A stretch of DNA of 8,536 bases, from positions 1-8,536 of the forward strand of contig QMPG01000124.1 in assembly GCA_003648455.1 (NCBI GenBank), in the 5' to 3' direction. Source of the DNA: Bacteroidota bacterium. GTDB taxonomy: Bacteria; Bacteroidota; Bacteroidia; Bacteroidales; B39-G9. A program made the position numbers and the translations under genes. The notes below the pieces were generated by a model. That model searched no databases. It was not told where the DNA came from and saw nothing but the letters and a program-made list of their open reading frames with translations. Of this stretch, positions 6,767 to 8,536 are shown one piece after another (the stretch's first letter is position 1; every line of letters begins with the position of its first letter).

Positions 6767-7593
6767 TTTTTTGTTCCTTCAAGTTTCATTTGTAATTCTT
6801 TATTAATCTTTTCATTTACAATATCCTGTAATTCTCCACTTTTGAAGTCATATTTTTTTATTAAAGACGGTTCTGTGTATTCATCAAATTCTCCATCTTT
6901 GTTATGGTCAAGTCCGAATTTGATAAGCAAATCCTTACTGTTTTCAACAAACTCTATTTGAGAAACATCGGCATTTTTCAATTTGATTTCTCTTAACATT
7001 CTGTCTTTTAAGGAATATAAGAAAAGTGTTTTATAGTCAAGTTGGTTAACAACTCCATCCTTGTATGTGTCTTTGGTCGCTGCTTTAAACAATATTAAAA
7101 TATCATCCTTAAAATACTCTGTCTGAATATTTTCAAAATTTACGCGGTCAACAAACAGTTTTTCAATGTTATCACTTTTGTAGTCGTAAATCAATAGGTT
7201 ATTGAAATCTCCATAGTATTGCTTTGAATACCGACTGTCAATTTTATAATTTCCACCAGTGTTCAATAATTCCAACACTTCTCCATCAATAAATTCAGCA
7301 CTGTTCAAGGTTTTATGAGAAACAGGTATTATATAAACTAAATTCAAAGTGTCAACCAGTCTCGGAATTTCATAAGAAATCAATTGTTGTCTCTTATTTT
7401 CTTTCTGCAACTCTTCAATTTTTTCATCCGATAAAATTCCATCGTCCTGATTGTTGTATCTGTAACTACTACTAATATCGGAAATTGTAACATATGTAAT
7501 TAAAATCAATCCAACAATCGCAATTAAAACGAGTATTGTTCCCAAAGTTGCAAGTAATTTCTGATTGTATTTTTTTATTTTTTCAATGTTCAT
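6763..7593 (-). CDS. Membrane-anchored protein with EF-hand-like loops
   Basis: A 276-residue protein of unknown function. A single hydrophobic helix spans residues about 13-36, preceded by a short Lys-rich start, so the N-terminus is probably cytoplasmic and the bulk of the protein lies in the periplasm (type II anchor). The soluble part looks beta-rich, with alternating segments such as ILILFKAATKD and LFLYSLKDRML. It has two Asp-rich loops resembling calcium-binding EF-hand loops: DTYKDGVVNQLD at 175-186 and DHNKDGEFDEYT at 229-240. The second is the better match (D, N, D, D at positions 1, 3, 5, 9) but lacks Glu at position 12. The gene fills its cassette alone, with its ATG 21 nt from copy D and its stop touching copy C. 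Metal binding is a guess from the motif. Confidence 0.8.
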   Translation of the reverse strand: MNIEKIKKYNQKLLATLGTILVLIAIVGLILITYVTISDISSSYRYNNQDDGILSDEKIEELQKENKRQQLISYEIPRLVDTLNLVYIIPVSHKTLNSAEFIDGEVLELLNTGGNYKIDSRYSKQYYGDFNNLLIYDYKSDNIEKLFVDRVNFENIQTEYFKDDILILFKAATKDTYKDGVVNQLDYKTLFLYSLKDRMLREIKLKNADVSQIEFVENSKDLLIKFGLDHNKDGEFDEYTEPSLIKKYDFKSGELQDIVNEKINKELQMKLEGTKK

Positions 7594-7607
7594 TTTTTCG
7601 TCTTTAT

Positions 7608-7748
7608 AATGAAGCCCAACGGTGGCAATATGAAAAGTTGGGCATTTTGAAACACCATTTTTTCAATTTCCTACACCTTTTACTTATTGCTAACACGTTC
7701 ATATTTACCACTTTTGCCCAATTTTTTATATTGCGTGTTATCGGCTTT
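7608..7748 (-). repeat. Family-1 hairpin element, copy D (attC-like)
   Basis: The inner stem pairs 7626-7644 (CAATATGAAAAGTTGGGCA) with 7715-7733, 19 continuous pairs with two G-T, and the loop is 70-72 nt. The stem replaces the GAGGC block of copies A and B by GAAAA, with the matching TTTTT on the other side. The outer left arm is GCCCAAC (7614-7620) but the outer right arm is GTTATCGGC (7737-7745), so the outer arm pairs poorly in place. The TIR gene stop codon (7747-7749) is 1 bp from the right arm. Confidence 0.78.
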
Positions 7749-8536
7749 ATTTCTTCATTATTAGTCTTTTCATATTCTTCATTAGCATTCTTGGTAATTC
7801 TCTAACCATCATATAATCTTCTTTAGAATTCATCATTAAGAACTCATCCATAATTGGATGATGACCTATCATTTCTGTCATTTCATCGAATTCCATAAGA
7901 GCCACGTTTTTCTCTTTCATCGAAATATTAGACCTGATTTTTCTTATCGTTTCTATTCCAATTTCGTATAGCCATGGCATTTTGTCTTTCACTAAACTTA
8001 GAGCCAATAGCATTCCAACATATGGATTTGGTGATATATGCATAAGTTCTTCCACCATCATTGGATGAAATCTTCTTCTTTTCCTATCACTATATTCTGG
8101 ACTAATTCTATTATCAATTCTTGACGGTAAGTCTTGAAACATTACTTTTATTTCTTCAAATAGTTTAGATGTGTCGTTTTCATTATACTCAACAATATCA
8201 TCAATTTTTGGATTTTCTTTTCTTTTTGAAAAAATCTCATCTATTGAAGTTATAAATTTTTGAACATGAAACCTTATTGTTTCTTCGTCTGGTTCAGAGT
8301 TTGGTATTCGGTCAACTAACTGAAAAACAAGTTTGCATAAAGCATCTTCACTACCACTACAATTTTGAAATTGTGCAAAAGGTCCATTTGAAGCTTTTTT
8401 TAAAGTTAGTCCAAGTGCAATCCCTAAAATTGGTGTGTCTAATTTTCCTTTTGCCATTCCTGCTTCAAAAAGTATCCATGGTCTATCCACACTATTAGGT
8501 GTTAACAAACAAACCACATCTGTAGCATTCTGAATA
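7747..8536 (-). CDS. TIR-domain protein, 5' end beyond the window
   Basis: 262 residues are visible and the frame stays open to the right edge. A GTG at 8515-8517 lies within the domain and is not a convincing start. The visible N-terminal part TDVVCLLTPNSVDRPWILFE is the second half of a TIR domain. The Glu of WxxxE (residue 24 from the edge) aligns with the catalytic glutamate of NAD-cleaving TIR proteins, so NADase activity is plausible. A charged linker (roughly residues 75-150) precedes a C-terminal region of 110 residues with 18 methionines and no recognised domain, perhaps a sensor or oligomerisation part. Bacterial TIR proteins commonly act as abortive-infection effectors. The gene ends at copy D and is the rightmost cassette seen. 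It could also be a signalling TIR without enzyme activity. Confidence 0.8.
   Translation of the reverse strand, partial: IQNATDVVCLLTPNSVDRPWILFEAGMAKGKLDTPILGIALGLTLKKASNGPFAQFQNCSGSEDALCKLVFQLVDRIPNSEPDEETIRFHVQKFITSIDEIFSKRKENPKIDDIVEYNENDTSKLFEEIKVMFQDLPSRIDNRISPEYSDRKRRRFHPMMVEELMHISPNPYVGMLLALSLVKDKMPWLYEIGIETIRKIRSNISMKEKNVALMEFDEMTEMIGHHPIMDEFLMMNSKEDYMMVRELPRMLMKNMKRLIMKK

Larger units (their letters stand above)
80..8536 (-). mobile_element. Array of integron-like gene cassettes without a visible integrase
   Basis: Four copies of one structured repeat divide the window into units that all read on the minus strand. Taking the crossover in the conserved core ACGGT, the complete units are about 86-1785 (reverse transcriptase), 1786-6632 (four-gene operon) and 6633-7619 (membrane protein). 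A fourth unit with a TIR gene starts at 7620 and runs off the right edge. In the simple units the stop codon lies 1-9 bp from the repeat and the start codon 21-28 bp from the next one, so the units are compact as in integron cassettes. Outer arms fit RYYYAAC/GTTRRRY in most cases. No tyrosine recombinase or attI is in view, so the closest known description is a cluster of attC sites lacking an integrase. The arm spacing and the inner stem are not those of a textbook attC, so a distinct recombination system is also possible. Confidence 0.6.

Noticed and set aside
80..7748. Insertion-sequence or MITE interpretation of the family-1 elements
   Set aside because: No target-site duplications or transposase; regular placement at gene ends and matching of arms across cassettes fit cassette recombination better. 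A non-autonomous transposon is not strictly excluded.
8515..8517. GTG start for the TIR gene
   Set aside because: It falls in the middle of a conserved TIR strand and the frame stays open to the window edge, so the true start is outside.
1..8536. CRISPR array, tRNA or rRNA
   Set aside because: The repeats are thousands of bases apart with genes between them, and no cloverleaf or rRNA-like sequence is seen.

Overview
The window is AT-rich and reads like an accessory region of a Bacteroidota genome. The reasons are very low GC content, start codons in A-rich leaders without a clear Shine-Dalgarno, a WG-repeat protein, a TIR protein and a Drt/Abi-like reverse transcriptase. Every confidently called gene is on the minus strand. 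No integrase, transposase, rRNA, tRNA or CRISPR array is visible.

The main feature is a modular layout. Four related ~140-bp elements (A 80-218, B 1773-1918, C 6620-6766, D 7608-7748) separate the genes into units. Each element is a long imperfect hairpin: an outer 7-bp arm of the form GCCCAAC/GTTGGGC, a 2-nt bulge, an inner ~16-20 bp stem, and a conserved loop of 72-73 nt. In three of the four cases a minus-strand gene ends 1-9 bp before the right arm. This is the geometry of an integron gene cassette followed by its attC site. Read right to left, the units are: a TIR protein (cut by the window edge), a membrane-anchored protein with EF-hand-like loops, a four-gene operon, and a reverse transcriptase. 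The outer arms do not pair best within an element. They pair best between the two ends of the same unit, as expected if each unit was once a circle that recombined inside the conserved core ACGGT.

The central unit (about 4.85 kb) holds an operon with overlapping start and stop codons: a GT4 glycosyltransferase, a radical SAM/SPASM enzyme, a nucleotidyltransferase fused to a tyrosine-phosphatase-like domain, and a WG-repeat protein. The overlaps imply that the four products act together, perhaps making and attaching a modified sugar or nucleotide; the product is unknown. A second, unrelated hairpin family (E1 1943-2022, E2 6485-6566) flanks this operon on both sides in the same orientation, so the operon may be a module nested inside the larger cassette.

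The cargo (reverse transcriptase, TIR protein, unknown enzymes) suggests an accessory or defence array carried without a local integrase. The element structure and the half-site matching are read directly from the sequence. The mobility mechanism and the defence role are inferences. The first 79 bases probably hold the end of another gene or the start of another unit.
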